A stretch of DNA of 42,615 nucleotides from Erwinia pyrifoliae DSM 12163 (GCF_000026985.1 NC_017390.1:3550398-3593012), one strand, 5' to 3'. Positions 1 through 9,269 are shown, numbered from the stretch's first letter. A program made the numbers and translations. Notes: a model not told the origin generated them from the letters alone.

Positions 1-26
1 TGATCCTACCCACGTAATGTGGACAC
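1..26. repeat. IS left terminal inverted repeat
   Basis: It starts TGATCCTACCC and ends GTGGACAC. It matches the reverse complement of the repeat at 1221-1246 over the outer 11 and inner 8 bases, and the 7 bases between differ. Confidence 0.85.
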
Positions 27-30
27 AGCC

Positions 31-886
31 CTAAGCGAGGTTCTGGTTTTCAAATTGTTCAGGACTAAGGCCGCCACAGGCACTGTGACGACGCCACCGA
101 TTGTAATCACACTCGATATAATTAAACACCGTTGTCCGCATTATTTCCCGGCTGGCAAAGCGTTCTCCGTGGATACATTCCACCTTCAGCGAATGAAAGA
201 AGCTTTCCACGCAGGCATTGTCATAACAGCAGCCTTTTGCGCTCATGCTCCCGCGCAGATTATGACATTTCAGCAAGCTCTGATAATCCGATGAACAGTA
301 CTGCCCACCACGGTCAGTGTGAACAATCACTTTTTCAGGACGTTTTCGCCGCCACAACGCCATCTGCAGTGCGTCGCAGGCCAGTTGTGCGGTCATACGC
401 GGCGACATCGACCAGCCAATGACGGAACGCGACCACAGGTCAATGACCACCGCCAGATACAGCCAGCCCTCATCTGTACGTAAGTAGGTGATGTCACCTG
501 CCCACTTCTGGTTTGCGCCGCTGGCGTAAAAATCCTGTTTCAGCAGGTTCTCTGACACGGGCAGGCCGTGTTCACGATAACTGACCGGACTGAACTTGCG
601 GGCCGCTTTCGCCCGCAGCCCCTGACGTCGCAGGCTGGCGGCAATGGTTTTTGATGTTGTACTCCGGCAGCTCGTCAGCAAGACGAGGTGCGCCATAACG
701 CTGTTTTGCCTCAGTAAATGCCTTACCGACGGCCTTATCGCAGATGAGGCGGAACTGCTGGCGCGGGCTGATTTGATGGCGACGCAGGCACCAGACATAC
801 CAGCCGCTTCGGGCAATTCTAAGCACACGACACATGGCCTTGATACTGAACTCAGCCCGATTTTTTTCGATAAAGACATACTTCAT
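31..886 (-). pseudogene. IS3-family transposase OrfB, frameshifted
   Basis: This is the catalytic DDE integrase part of the IS. It opens at 886 with [13 protein letters not shown], overlapping the orfA stop (TGAAATGA). It reads through the HTH_21-like stretch to [15 protein letters not shown] in one frame, then continues as [17 protein letters not shown] in another. The switch falls in a run of five A (minus strand, 648-652) where four would keep frame, so one inserted base explains it. After the shift the rve domain is intact: D in GDITYLRT, D in [10 protein letters not shown] and E in [12 protein letters not shown]. The usual IS3 programmed frameshift sits at the orfA/orfB junction, not here, so I read this as an inactivating mutation. 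Confidence 0.88.
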
Positions 887-1182
887 TTCAGGCGCTTCGC
901 GAAGTATGTCGCGGCCTTTTGGAGAATGGCCAGCTCCTCAGCCTGCTCCGCCAGTTGCCGCTTAAGGCGGGCAATTTCAACAGACATTTCCTGCTCACGT
1001 TCAGAAGAGGAATGTGCATTTTTGAGCTTGCTGCGCCAGGCATAAAGCTGCGATTCATACAGACGGAGTTCACGGGCAGCTGGAGCCACACCGATACGCT
1101 CAGCAAGTTTCAGGGCTTCGTTGCGAAATTCAGGCGTATGTTGTTTGCGTGGCTTTTTGCTGGTTGATGCTGGTTTTGTCAT
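883..1182 (-). CDS. IS3-family transposase OrfA
   Basis: A 99-residue protein with the HTH_8-type DNA-binding domain of IS3 OrfA (residues about 12-55, [17 protein letters not shown] to LYAWRSKL). A leucine-zipper-like coiled coil follows (about 60-90, [17 protein letters not shown]), which in this family mediates assembly with OrfB. Start ATG at 1182 is preceded by GAGGTGA at good spacing. The last codons overlap the orfB start. It appears intact. Confidence 0.9.
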   Translation of the reverse strand: MTKPASTSKKPRKQHTPEFRNEALKLAERIGVAPAARELRLYESQLYAWRSKLKNAHSSSEREQEMSVEIARLKRQLAEQAEELAILQKAATYFAKRLK

Positions 1183-1220
1183 GAGTCACCTCTTGCTTGA
1201 GAGTTTACTCACTTAGTCGC

Positions 1221-1246
1221 GTGTCCACTATTGGCGGGTAGGATCA
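1221..1246. repeat. IS right terminal inverted repeat
   Basis: It reads GTGTCCAC at its inner end and GGGTAGGATCA at its tip, the partner of the repeat at 1-26. The base after 1246 is back in DUF3289 gene sequence. Confidence 0.85.
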
Positions 1247-2022
1247 AACTGGTTGTATCGCTGAAGAACAAACCAGATGCGGAAAATACGGAACTGGTTG
1301 AATTTAAACGTTGAAATATCGTTACTGTCGAGGCCGAAGTGATCCTGTATCTTGGAATGAACCACTGCGCGGTAGCGATCGTTATCAATCTGCAACGATT
1401 TAATCGTGATGTGCGTGGCCCAGGTATCATGAACAGCGATCCCCATACCGTTAAAACTATCCTGAAACCTGTCAAATTTTGGCAGCCTGCCACGAGTTAT
1501 CGCGTCTTTTAATCTGTCCTTGTTTTGCAGCGGAAAAGACATATTCCCCCAGTCGATGTTGTCGTTAAACGCGTTTTCCAGTCGCAGACGCGTACTGTTA
1601 TCCGGCTGTCTGTCATGCAGTATCTGCTCTTGCAAAGCCCTGTCCAACGCGATATCCCGGAAAGGCGTACCGTTGCCGTTCTGCATATGGCCGATCATTC
1701 TCTCAATCAGTTGCTTGTATGGGCCATACAGGGCAAAACTTTGCGCGAGATGGCGGAACTCATCAAACAGAATGCTGGCGCACTGCTGCCGGGTGATTTT
1801 TTCACCTTCGCCACGGGAACCATAAAACATTGACTACTGCTGGTTGAACGGGGTGATTTTCGTCAGAGTGTAAGGGTTGGCTCTGGTGGAGATATCCATC
1901 AGATGATAATGCGTTTTTAATTGTGCTTCTGTCAGATCCCCGCAGCGCATATCCCTGGCGCTGTAGTCGTCCATCCTTTTTTGGGTTTTAAATATCGAGC
2001 AGGGAAATGGCAATGCATCCAT
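1247..2022 (-). pseudogene. DUF3289-family protein, broken by amber codon and IS
   Basis: Two segments in the same frame belong to one protein. The first, from ATG 2022 (SD AAGGA), reads MDALPFPCSIFKTQKRMDD and ends ITPFNQQ at a TAG (1834-1836). The second resumes at once as SMFYGSRGEGEKITRQQC and runs to FRIWFVLQRYNQF, where the IS begins. Motifs I associate with DUF3289 are present: MRCGDLTE, ILFDEFR, NGNGTPF, LPKFDRFQD, VHDTWATHITIKSL and QDHFGLDSNDIS. Members often sit near type VI secretion genes, but their function is unknown and no such genes are visible here. The C-terminal end would lie left of the window. A shorter product could start at ATG 1830, but it would still lack its end. 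Confidence 0.8.
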
Positions 2023-2220
2023 CGTGAAACGTTCCTTGTATTGGCGCTTATTATCATCTTTAGGGGGAAATAGTACGCGGTGACTGGCGGAGCTGTATAT
2101 GCCTCATTCTCCTGGATGGTTTTTTCAGACTCGCGGTAGCGAATGGATATGACTGCAGGCTACCGGCTCGGCTGAAGCCGCTACTGAGCATGGTTTGCCA
2201 CTCTGCCCAACGATCAAAAA

Positions 2221-2246
2221 AGGGGCGACCGCCAACGATCGCCCCT
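2221..2246 (-). terminator. Intrinsic terminator of the gluconate dehydrogenase operon
   Basis: Perfect 8-bp stem AGGGGCGA/TCGCCCCT with a 10-base loop. On the minus strand it is followed by a run of five T. It lies 27 bases past the stop of the cytochrome gene. Confidence 0.85.
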
Positions 2247-2272
2247 CAACATTTAAAGCCGTCAGATTCGCT

Positions 2273-3589
2273 TTACGGCGTTAACTTCTCGACGTCCACA
2301 TTGCCCTGGTGATTCACCACCGCATCATCTTGACGTACCTTTGCCACGTCGCGGGCAGAAACCGTTGACGCCGCGCGATTACCCCAGCTGGTACGGATAA
2401 AGTTCACCACGTCCGCCACCTGCTGGTCGTTTAGCCGCCAGCCGAAAGCCGGCATGGTGATGGTCGACGGTGCGCCCTTCATGCCCGGCAGCTGAGCGCC
2501 GCTTATCACGATGTGAATCAACAAGGTCGGATCGGATGCCAGCACCACCGAATTGCCGCGTAATGCCGGGAAGAAGCGCTGATAGCCGCTGCCGTCGGTT
2601 TTATGACAGGCAGCACAGTTGTCGACATAGACCGATGCACCGGTTTTGCTGTCGTCGCCTTTCCACAGCGCTTTCGCCACCGTATCATCCGGCGTGAATC
2701 CCACCTGGTTCGCATCTTTCGCCCCAAGCGACTTCAGGTAGCGGGCAATGGCGGTGGCATCTTCCGCCGTCAGATGTTGCAGGCTATGCTGCACCACGTC
2801 AGTCATGCCGCCAAATACAGCGGTGTTATCGTTGCGCCCGGTACGCAGAAACTGTACCAGTTGCTCTTCAGTCCAGCGATCCAGCCCATCGCCGCTGTCA
2901 CCACGCAGATTACTGGCGGTCCAGCCATCAATCGGTGCGCTGCTGCCTGACAGATAATCACTGCCTTCGCCATCGTTCAGCGCTTTTTCCTGCATGGTGA
3001 TGCTGCGCGGCGTATGACAGGCTCCGCAGTGCCCCAGCCCTTCGACCAGGTACTGGCCGCGTGCCAGCACCGCATCCTGGCCTTTTATCGGCTGGAAGGC
3101 TTTCACATCCGGCGCAAAGATGCCGCGCCAGATGGCCAGCGGCCAGCGCATCGACAACGGCCAGGGAATATCGCTGTCCTGATTGGCCTGCGCCACGGGC
3201 TGCACGCCATGCATAAAGTAAGCGTATAGCGCCTGCATATCCTCGTCGCTGACCACCGCGTAAGAGGGATAAGGCATCGCCGGATAGAGCGTGTCGCCAT
3301 TCTTCGCTACGCCGTGGCGCACCGCTTTCTGGAAGTCGTCGTAGCTGTAATCACCAATGCCGTGCTGTTTATCCGGCGTGATATTGGTGGAGTAAATGGT
3401 GCCAATTGGCGTCACCATAGGCAGCCCACCGGCGAAAGCGGCTCCGCCCGCTTTGGTGTGGCACGCGGTACAGTCCCCGGCCCGCGCCAGATATTCACCG
3501 CGCTTGATCTGTTCGACGGCAGAATCATCTGCGGCAACGTTAAACGCCATGGCGCCCAGCAACAGGGCAGCGAGAGTGATCTTTTTCAT
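2273..3589 (-). CDS. Gluconate 2-dehydrogenase, triheme cytochrome c subunit
   Basis: A 438-residue periplasmic cytochrome. A Sec signal peptide (MKKITLAALLLGAMAFNVAA, cut near residue 20) precedes three c-type heme motifs: CTACH at 40-44, CGACH at 188-192 and CAACH at 325-329. In membrane-bound gluconate, 2-ketogluconate and sorbitol dehydrogenases this subunit anchors the complex and passes electrons from the FAD subunit to ubiquinone. Length matches the family (about 440). It is the last gene of the operon, 10 bases after the FAD subunit, and is followed by a terminator. Subunit type is clear, but the exact sugar-acid substrate is inferred from the upstream GntR-like site. Confidence 0.9.
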   Translation of the reverse strand: MKKITLAALLLGAMAFNVAADDSAVEQIKRGEYLARAGDCTACHTKAGGAAFAGGLPMVTPIGTIYSTNITPDKQHGIGDYSYDDFQKAVRHGVAKNGDTLYPAMPYPSYAVVSDEDMQALYAYFMHGVQPVAQANQDSDIPWPLSMRWPLAIWRGIFAPDVKAFQPIKGQDAVLARGQYLVEGLGHCGACHTPRSITMQEKALNDGEGSDYLSGSSAPIDGWTASNLRGDSGDGLDRWTEEQLVQFLRTGRNDNTAVFGGMTDVVQHSLQHLTAEDATAIARYLKSLGAKDANQVGFTPDDTVAKALWKGDDSKTGASVYVDNCAACHKTDGSGYQRFFPALRGNSVVLASDPTLLIHIVISGAQLPGMKGAPSTITMPAFGWRLNDQQVADVVNFIRTSWGNRAASTVSARDVAKVRQDDAVVNHQGNVDVEKLTP

Positions 3590-3599
3590 CTGCTTATCC

Positions 3600-5384
3600 T
3601 TATGCCTGCACCAGCGGACCGGGTTTTTTCAGATACTGCTCACGGATCGCCTTTGCCGACCACCAGGTCAGTGCGGCTACCAAGCCGGTCGGGTTGTAGC
3701 CCAGCCCCTGTGGGAAGGCAGAAGCGCCGGGCACAAACACGTTCGGCACATCCCAGCTCTGTAAGTAGCGATTGATGGCGCTGCTTTTCGGATCTTCACC
3801 CATGATCGCTCCGCCATTCATATGCGTGGTTTGATACACGGTGCTGTCGAAGTGCATGCCCGGCATCTTTGGCGCACCGCTGATCAGTTTGGGATTCATC
3901 GCCTCGGCGATTTTGTGCATCCGTCCGTGCATAAACTGCGACATTTTAATGTCGTTATCCTGCCAGTCGAAGGTCATACGCAGCAGCGGCTGGCCGTGGA
4001 TGTCCTTGTAGTTTGGATCGAGATCGAGGTAGTTATTGCGGTACGACTGATGCGCGCCGTGAGCATCCATCGAAACGTGATGCGTGTAGTGATCCGCTAC
4101 CGCCGCTTTCCATTTGCTGCCCCAGTTTGGCGTCCCCGGCGGGGTCGGCAGGCCGGAGATCGGCTTCACGCCAGCCTGGTTCACCCACATCGGCGAACCG
4201 CCAACGAAGCCATATTTGGCATGGTCGAAGTTATCGGCGTTAAAGTCGTCAACCCCCACCCCGGCGCCGCCTGCACCAATAAAGTTATTGGTGAACACGT
4301 CCTTACCGAAAAAGGCCTTGATGGTGGAGATATTCTGGTAGGCAAAGTTACGCCCTACGGTGCCTTCATTCGTCACCGGATCGTAAGGCTTGCCGATGCC
4401 CGACAGCAGCATCAGATGCACGTTGTGGAACTGGAAGGCGGAGAGGATCACCAGATCGGCAGGCTGCTCATTTTCACGCCCCAGCGCGTCAACGTAGGTC
4501 ACGCCGGTAGCGCGTTTCTTGTCATCGGTGAGATTAACGCGCAGCACGTACGCATTATTGCGCAATTCAAACTTCGACTCCTGACGTAACGCCGGCAGAA
4601 TATTTACGTTCGGCGAGGCTTTGGAATACATGTAGCAGGCATAGCCGCTGCAGTAGCCGCAGAAATTGCACGGCCCCATCTGCGCGCCGTAGGTGTTGGT
4701 ATACGGGCCGGAGGTGTTAGCGGAGGGCAGATCGTAAGGATGATAGCCGATACTCTCTGCTGCCTGAGCAAACAGCTGCGCCGAGTAGGTGCGTTTCTGC
4801 GCCGGAAGCGGGAAGTCGCTGGAACGATCTGCGGCAAACGGGTTGCCTTTACCGCCCTGACCGACCACCTTGCCTTTAATGCTCCAGGCCGATCCGGACG
4901 TGCCAAACACTCTCTCTGCCTGGTCGAAGAACGGCTCCAGCTCGGCATAGCTGACGCCGAAATCCTGGATTGTCATGCCCTGCGGGATAAAGTTCTTGCC
5001 GTAGCGTTCTTCATAGTGGCTGCGCATGCGCAACTCGATCGGATCGACACGGAAATGAACGCCTGACCAGTGCAAACCGGCCCCCCCTGTGCCTGTGCCG
5101 GGCAAAAATGCCGCCAGCTGACGGTACGGTTGTGCGGTCTGTGCCACGTTATGACGGATGGTGACGGTGCTTTTCGACAAATCCTGGAACAGCTTCTTAC
5201 GAACGTTATAGGTCAGCTCATCGATGACCTGTGGATACGCCCCGTCAGGATAAGTATCGCGATGCGGGCCGCGCTCCAGCGCCACCACGTTCAGGCCTGC
5301 TTCGGTCAGCTCTTTCGCCATGATCGCCCCGGCCCAGCCGAATCCAACAATCACCGCATCGGCTTTTTTTTGTACGTTTGCCAT
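3600..5384 (-). CDS. Gluconate 2-dehydrogenase, FAD (GMC oxidoreductase) subunit
   Basis: A 594-residue GMC-type flavoprotein and the catalytic subunit oxidising gluconate (or a related sugar acid) in the periplasm. The Rossmann FAD motif is G14-F-G16-W-A-G19. Four clustered cysteines, C239-x2-C242-x2-C245-x4-C250, are of the kind that bind a [3Fe-4S] cluster in FAD-dependent sugar dehydrogenases. The C-terminal region holds YQTTHMNGGAIMG and GYNPTGLVAALTWW, which carry the His and Asn expected at GMC active sites. It has no signal peptide of its own, so export probably piggybacks on the Tat signal of the small subunit, as known for this family. Two bases separate it from the small-subunit gene. 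Confidence 0.9.
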   Translation of the reverse strand: MANVQKKADAVIVGFGWAGAIMAKELTEAGLNVVALERGPHRDTYPDGAYPQVIDELTYNVRKKLFQDLSKSTVTIRHNVAQTAQPYRQLAAFLPGTGTGGAGLHWSGVHFRVDPIELRMRSHYEERYGKNFIPQGMTIQDFGVSYAELEPFFDQAERVFGTSGSAWSIKGKVVGQGGKGNPFAADRSSDFPLPAQKRTYSAQLFAQAAESIGYHPYDLPSANTSGPYTNTYGAQMGPCNFCGYCSGYACYMYSKASPNVNILPALRQESKFELRNNAYVLRVNLTDDKKRATGVTYVDALGRENEQPADLVILSAFQFHNVHLMLLSGIGKPYDPVTNEGTVGRNFAYQNISTIKAFFGKDVFTNNFIGAGGAGVGVDDFNADNFDHAKYGFVGGSPMWVNQAGVKPISGLPTPPGTPNWGSKWKAAVADHYTHHVSMDAHGAHQSYRNNYLDLDPNYKDIHGQPLLRMTFDWQDNDIKMSQFMHGRMHKIAEAMNPKLISGAPKMPGMHFDSTVYQTTHMNGGAIMGEDPKSSAINRYLQSWDVPNVFVPGASAFPQGLGYNPTGLVAALTWWSAKAIREQYLKKPGPLVQA

Positions 5385-5386
5385 GC

Positions 5387-6124
5387 TTAATCCCTTTCCC
5401 CACGAATTGATACCGGCGGCAGCGTGTAGCGTTCGCCACGTTCTACCCAGTCCATAAAGTCGGCGCGTGCGCCGGGGAAGTTAATCAGCTTCCAGCCGAC
5501 CAGCCCCTGGTTGCCACCGTGCACGGGGTCGCTGAAGAAGCCTTCACGGGTATTCTGCAACAGGAAGGTGAAAAAGGTTTTGGCCGGCAGCTGGCGCAGC
5601 TCAACGCTGCCCGCTTCCAGCGCTTGCAACAGTGCGTCCTGTTGTTCGCCGCTCAGCAGCGCGAACACCTTGCCATACTGCTTTTTTGCCAGCACGTCGG
5701 CATCAGCCAGGCCCAGACGATAAATATCACGCGGTGTCAAGGGTAGCTGATAGCCCAACGCCTTATCGGCATCCGGTTGGAATGGTCCCTGCATATACCA
5801 GTTAGCGCCGGTGGCATACGGCGTGTTCATCTGGCGATCGATATATTCAGGCACGCCCGCTTCCAGTGCGCCGGGACCACGTTCGTCAGACGGGATTAGC
5901 CGCGCCACAGCCGCCTGTATAAATGCGAACTCTTCCGGGGTAAACCAGGTCGGCTGATATTCACGCGCTGGCTTGGGACCTGTTGCTGCAGCTTCTTTCG
6001 CCACGGCGGGTGCGACCGCAGCCAGACTTCCCAATCCTGCTGAACCTATCGCCATGGCGGGCGCCAGGGTGATGGTTCTCAGCAGGAAGTCCCTGCGTGT
6101 ACTTCCAGTTTTTTGCTCTGACAT
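5387..6124 (-). CDS. Gluconate 2-dehydrogenase, small (gamma) subunit, Tat-exported
   Basis: A 245-residue Gluconate_2-dh3-family protein and first gene of the operon. The N-terminus carries a twin-arginine signal, S-T-R-R-D-F-L-L at 8-15, followed by a hydrophobic stretch and a cut near AVAKEA. In known complexes this chaperone-like subunit co-exports the folded FAD subunit through Tat and stabilises it. The mature region includes [18 protein letters not shown] and [10 protein letters not shown], typical of the family. Start ATG 6124 is followed directly by the Tat leader. The GntR-type palindrome lies about 115 bases upstream. Confidence 0.88.
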   Translation of the reverse strand: MSEQKTGSTRRDFLLRTITLAPAMAIGSAGLGSLAAVAPAVAKEAAATGPKPAREYQPTWFTPEEFAFIQAAVARLIPSDERGPGALEAGVPEYIDRQMNTPYATGANWYMQGPFQPDADKALGYQLPLTPRDIYRLGLADADVLAKKQYGKVFALLSGEQQDALLQALEAGSVELRQLPAKTFFTFLLQNTREGFFSDPVHGGNQGLVGWKLINFPGARADFMDWVERGERYTLPPVSIRGERD

Positions 6125-6237
6125 GACATTGCCTTCTCAAACCAGCAGCGTCGTGCCGGCTAAAATGGGGTCGGATTAGTTTTAGTAATATAAAGTATAG
6201 GGGGAATATAGTCGCTGACTGAAATATTTACCGGAGT

Positions 6238-6257
6238 AACTGTTACCGGTAACAGTT
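6238..6257. promoter_or_regulatory. Putative GntR operator upstream of the gluconate dehydrogenase operon
   Basis: A perfect 20-base palindrome centred on TTACCGGTAA. Its core TGTTACCGGTAACA matches the E. coli GntR operator as I recall it (ATGTTA-CCGG-TAACAT). A TATACT hexamer on the minus strand (6194-6199) could be the -10 box downstream, with a weak -35 about 18 bases before it. Extra half-site-like sequences (TTTACCGG at 6227, TTGTAACAG near 6264) flank the palindrome. Gluconate-responsive control of gluconate oxidation is the inference. Confidence 0.6.
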
Positions 6258-6335
6258 GACATATTGTAACAGTCAGACGGATAAAACGTGAAGGGATAGA
6301 TACAAAATGGCACAAATCCTTTAACATCTGGCGCT

Positions 6336-6366
6336 GGCGGGCCCACCGCTTTTCAGGTCGCCCGCC
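6336..6366 (-). terminator. Possible terminator after the GGDEF-EAL gene
   Basis: Perfect 7-bp stem GGCGGGC/GCCCGCC with a 17-base loop, just past the stop of the minus-strand gene. There is no clear U-run after it, so it is a weak call. Confidence 0.35.
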
Positions 6367-6379
6367 TTATTAGCCAGGA

Positions 6380-8839
6380 CTAAAATTTTTTGAGGCGGCA
6401 TTCCGACGGCTGCGGGCGGCCAAAAAAATAGCCCTGGAAAAGAGTACAGCCTTCCGCCTTCAGACATTGGAACTGCTCGTTGCTCTCCACCCCTTCTGCG
6501 GTAATCTGAATATCAAGGCTGCGGCTCATGCCAGTGATCGCCCTGATAATTGCCAGCGCCTCGCGGCTGTCGTGCATATCGTTGATAAAGGATTTATCAA
6601 TTTTAATCTTGTCAAACGGGAAGGATCGCAGATAGCTCAGGGATGAATAGCCAGTTCCAAAGTCATCCAGCGCAATATGCACGCCCAGCGCTTTCAGTTC
6701 TCGCAACATATCGATATTCGCCAGCGTATTATCCAGCAGTACCGATTCGGTAATTTCCACCTCCAGACGGTGCGGTGCCAGCCCGGACTCTTTAAGAGCG
6801 CCTTCGACTACCGCTATCAGCGCACTGTTCTTGAACTGCAACGGCGACAGGTTGACCGCGACCGTCTGCTCGCCGGGCCAGCTTGCCGCCTCGCGGCAGG
6901 CTTCATATAACGCATAAGCCCCCAGGCTGTGTATCAGCCCGGTCTCTTCAGCTATCGGTATAAATTCCAGCGGCATAATTATGCCTTTTTCCGGGTGGTG
7001 CCAGCGCATCAAAGCCTCGTAACCGATGATTTCACGATGCTGGTTGTTGGTGATCGGCTGATAATAGAGCTTCAGCTGGCGGTAGGTGATCGCCTCACGC
7101 AGATCGTTCTCAATAACGCGGCGTTTCTGCGCCGTATCACCCATCGCTTTGGTGAAGTATTCGAAACGATTACGTCCGTTACGCTTCGCTGCATACAATG
7201 CCATATCCGCACAGCGCAGCAGATAGTCTGGCGAGGTCATACCGTTCTGCGCGAGGGTAATACCGATACTCAGTCCGATAGAGAGATTGTGACCATCAAT
7301 GGTAAACGGCGGCCTAATCGTCTCAATTAAGCGACGTGCCACCGCTTCAGCCTCTTCCGAATGGGTCAAACCGGGCAATACAATCGAGAACTCATCACCC
7401 CCGTTACGTGCCAGCGTATCGCGATCGCGCAGCACGCTGCGCAGACGAACGGCGACTGAGCACAGCAGAGCATCGCCAACCTGATGACCTAACGCATCGT
7501 TCACGTTTTTAAAGTTATCCAGGTCAAGCCCCAACACCGCCGTCAGGCGCTGTGCGTCACGATCTTCACGTAGCGCCGTGGTCAGATGCTGGTTGAATAG
7601 CACCCGATTGGGCAAGCTGGTCAGATTATCGTGGTGCGCCATATGGTGGATACGCGCATCTGCCGCACGCTGGTCAGTCACATCATCGGCGATCAGCAGC
7701 ACGTAGCTGTGACGGGCGTCTTTGCCACACACAATAGAAGCGCTGCCGCTGATAATTCGGTCGCCGCTGGGCGTTGTCAATTGCCGTTCGTTACGCTGTC
7801 TCCCCCCTTTACGCTGTGCCGCGCTAGAAAGCTGCATAAAGTACGCGCTCATCGCCGCAGTCATACATTCCAACGCTCTTTTGCCAATAAAATCGCGCTG
7901 GCTGCCGCCCAGCAGCCGTTGCGCACGATGGTTAATCAGCAATATTTCGCCCGAGACGGCGTCTTCAACAATGACGCACGAGGGGATGTTGGCAACGATG
8001 GAGTCGAGAAACTGCGAAAGTGATGTCATTTTTTTACTGCTCTGTTCCGCCAAATCTTTAGCAATGAGGATCTGCTGTTCGTACTCGCGCACTTCGGTAC
8101 AGTCGCGGGTGATTTTGGCAAAACCGATAAGCTCCCCGCCGTCATTGCGGATGGCATCAATCACCACATGCGCCCGGAAGGCGCTGCCGTCTTTACGGTA
8201 GCGCCAGCCACTATCCTCAAAACGCCCGGTTAGGGTGGCCTGCTGCAGGTTCTTTTCCGGGAGATTTAGCCGTCGATCCTGTTCACCGTAGAAGCAAGAG
8301 AAGTGTTTACCGATGATCTCATTGCCGGTATAGCCTTTTGCGCGGCAGGCTCCGGCATTCCAGTTCACTACCAAACCTTTCAAATCAATCATATAGATAG
8401 CGTAATCATTCACACTTTCAACCAGCAGGCGAAACGTCTGGTCACGCTGTTGCTCGCGCTGAAGCCGTTGCTGCTCGGAGCAGTCCCGGGTCATTTTCGC
8501 GTAGCCCAGTAATTTGCCGTCATCACCATATATGGCATCAATCACCACATGCGCCCAGAAAGCGCTGCCATCTTTGCGGTAACGCCAGCCTTCCGTCGTA
8601 AAACGACCGGCCTCACGCGCAACCTGCAAACCGAGCTGGGTTTGCCCCTGCATCTGATCCTGCTGGCTATAGAAACAGCTAAAATTTCTGCCAACGATTT
8701 CAGCGGGCAGATAGCCTTTGGCGTGTTGAGCGCCACGACTCCAGCTGGCAACGTTCCCCTCTGGAGTCAGCATGTAAACAGCATAGTTGACCACGCTTCG
8801 TACCAAAATCTGGTACATAACATCTGAGTCTTCATTCAT
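6380..8839 (-). CDS. PAS-PAS-PAS-GGDEF-EAL cyclic-di-GMP signalling protein
   Basis: An 819-residue cytoplasmic sensor with no membrane segment. PAS1 (about 8-125) and PAS2 (about 135-250) are close copies of each other, sharing FSCFY, GWRYRKDGSAF and AHVVIDAI. A third PAS (about 270-390) precedes the GGDEF domain. GGDEF is intact at 480-484, and RDRD five residues before it fits the RxxD product-inhibition site. The EAL domain is intact as well (E608-A-L, then DDFGTGYSSLSYL, KIDKSFI and AEGVES). Both diguanylate cyclase and phosphodiesterase activities are therefore possible, and which dominates cannot be told. The signal is unknown; PAS domains of this type often bind heme or flavin. Confidence 0.92.
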   Translation of the reverse strand: MNEDSDVMYQILVRSVVNYAVYMLTPEGNVASWSRGAQHAKGYLPAEIVGRNFSCFYSQQDQMQGQTQLGLQVAREAGRFTTEGWRYRKDGSAFWAHVVIDAIYGDDGKLLGYAKMTRDCSEQQRLQREQQRDQTFRLLVESVNDYAIYMIDLKGLVVNWNAGACRAKGYTGNEIIGKHFSCFYGEQDRRLNLPEKNLQQATLTGRFEDSGWRYRKDGSAFRAHVVIDAIRNDGGELIGFAKITRDCTEVREYEQQILIAKDLAEQSSKKMTSLSQFLDSIVANIPSCVIVEDAVSGEILLINHRAQRLLGGSQRDFIGKRALECMTAAMSAYFMQLSSAAQRKGGRQRNERQLTTPSGDRIISGSASIVCGKDARHSYVLLIADDVTDQRAADARIHHMAHHDNLTSLPNRVLFNQHLTTALREDRDAQRLTAVLGLDLDNFKNVNDALGHQVGDALLCSVAVRLRSVLRDRDTLARNGGDEFSIVLPGLTHSEEAEAVARRLIETIRPPFTIDGHNLSIGLSIGITLAQNGMTSPDYLLRCADMALYAAKRNGRNRFEYFTKAMGDTAQKRRVIENDLREAITYRQLKLYYQPITNNQHREIIGYEALMRWHHPEKGIIMPLEFIPIAEETGLIHSLGAYALYEACREAASWPGEQTVAVNLSPLQFKNSALIAVVEGALKESGLAPHRLEVEITESVLLDNTLANIDMLRELKALGVHIALDDFGTGYSSLSYLRSFPFDKIKIDKSFINDMHDSREALAIIRAITGMSRSLDIQITAEGVESNEQFQCLKAEGCTLFQGYFFGRPQPSECRLKKF

Positions 8840-9122
8840 GATTCATTTGCCTGGCATTGACATTAACTTCCCGGATACGAGAAATGATCTCAACGCAAAT
8901 ACGCCAATAACTGGCGAAAAGTTTACCTCCCGCGCCCGACTGGCAACGGGATTGCCGTCATTCTGCGGACTTAACCACAGGGGATAAACCGCAAGTTTGA
9001 GCTTATTCACTCAATCTCTGTCAATTCACCGCAGCTCATCGATTGTTATCGACTTTTATCGCTAAATATTCAGCGTTAATTTAAATTCAGTTCCAAAATA
9101 TCCAAAGGATGTAAAGGAAAAC

Positions 9123-9269
9123 ATGCCATTAGCGGAATTAAAAAAAAGAGATTTGCTTTATTGCCGACATAAACATCTGCCCGAGGGGCCGGTTTCATCA
9201 GCAGAAATGTGTCGATACAACAGAAGTGAGAAAAATCACATTCAATTGCGATATAACTCCCTATCTTGA
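9123..9269 (+). CDS. Candidate 48-residue small protein upstream of sbmA
   Basis: A short reading frame starting [18 protein letters not shown], preceded by AAAGGA five bases before its ATG. It stops 13 bases before the sbmA start, in the position of a leader or small upstream gene. I do not recognise the product. The remaining bases from 8840 to 9122 hold the divergent promoters of the two neighbours and no other feature I can name. It is weakly supported, since ribosome-site quality and position are the only evidence. Confidence 0.25.
   Translation: MPLAELKKRDLLYCRHKHLPEGPVSSAEMCRYNRSEKNHIQLRYNSLS

Larger units (their letters stand above)
1..1246 (-). mobile_element. IS3-family insertion sequence (transposase frameshifted)
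   Basis: A complete IS about 1.25 kb long, bounded by 26-base imperfect terminal inverted repeats that begin TGATCCTACCC and end GTGGACAC on their inner side. It holds the two overlapping reading frames usual for IS3 elements: orfA (helix-turn-helix) and orfB (DDE integrase). The outer tip of the left repeat coincides with the first base of the window, so the left target duplication cannot be read. The right end lies inside a DUF3289 gene. OrfB has a one-base frameshift, so this copy probably cannot move without help from another copy. Confidence 0.88.

Noticed and set aside
644..656. Programmed frameshift within orfB of the IS
   Set aside because: IS3 elements shift at the orfA/orfB overlap; this site is inside orfB and lacks a slippery heptamer with a stimulatory structure that I could see.
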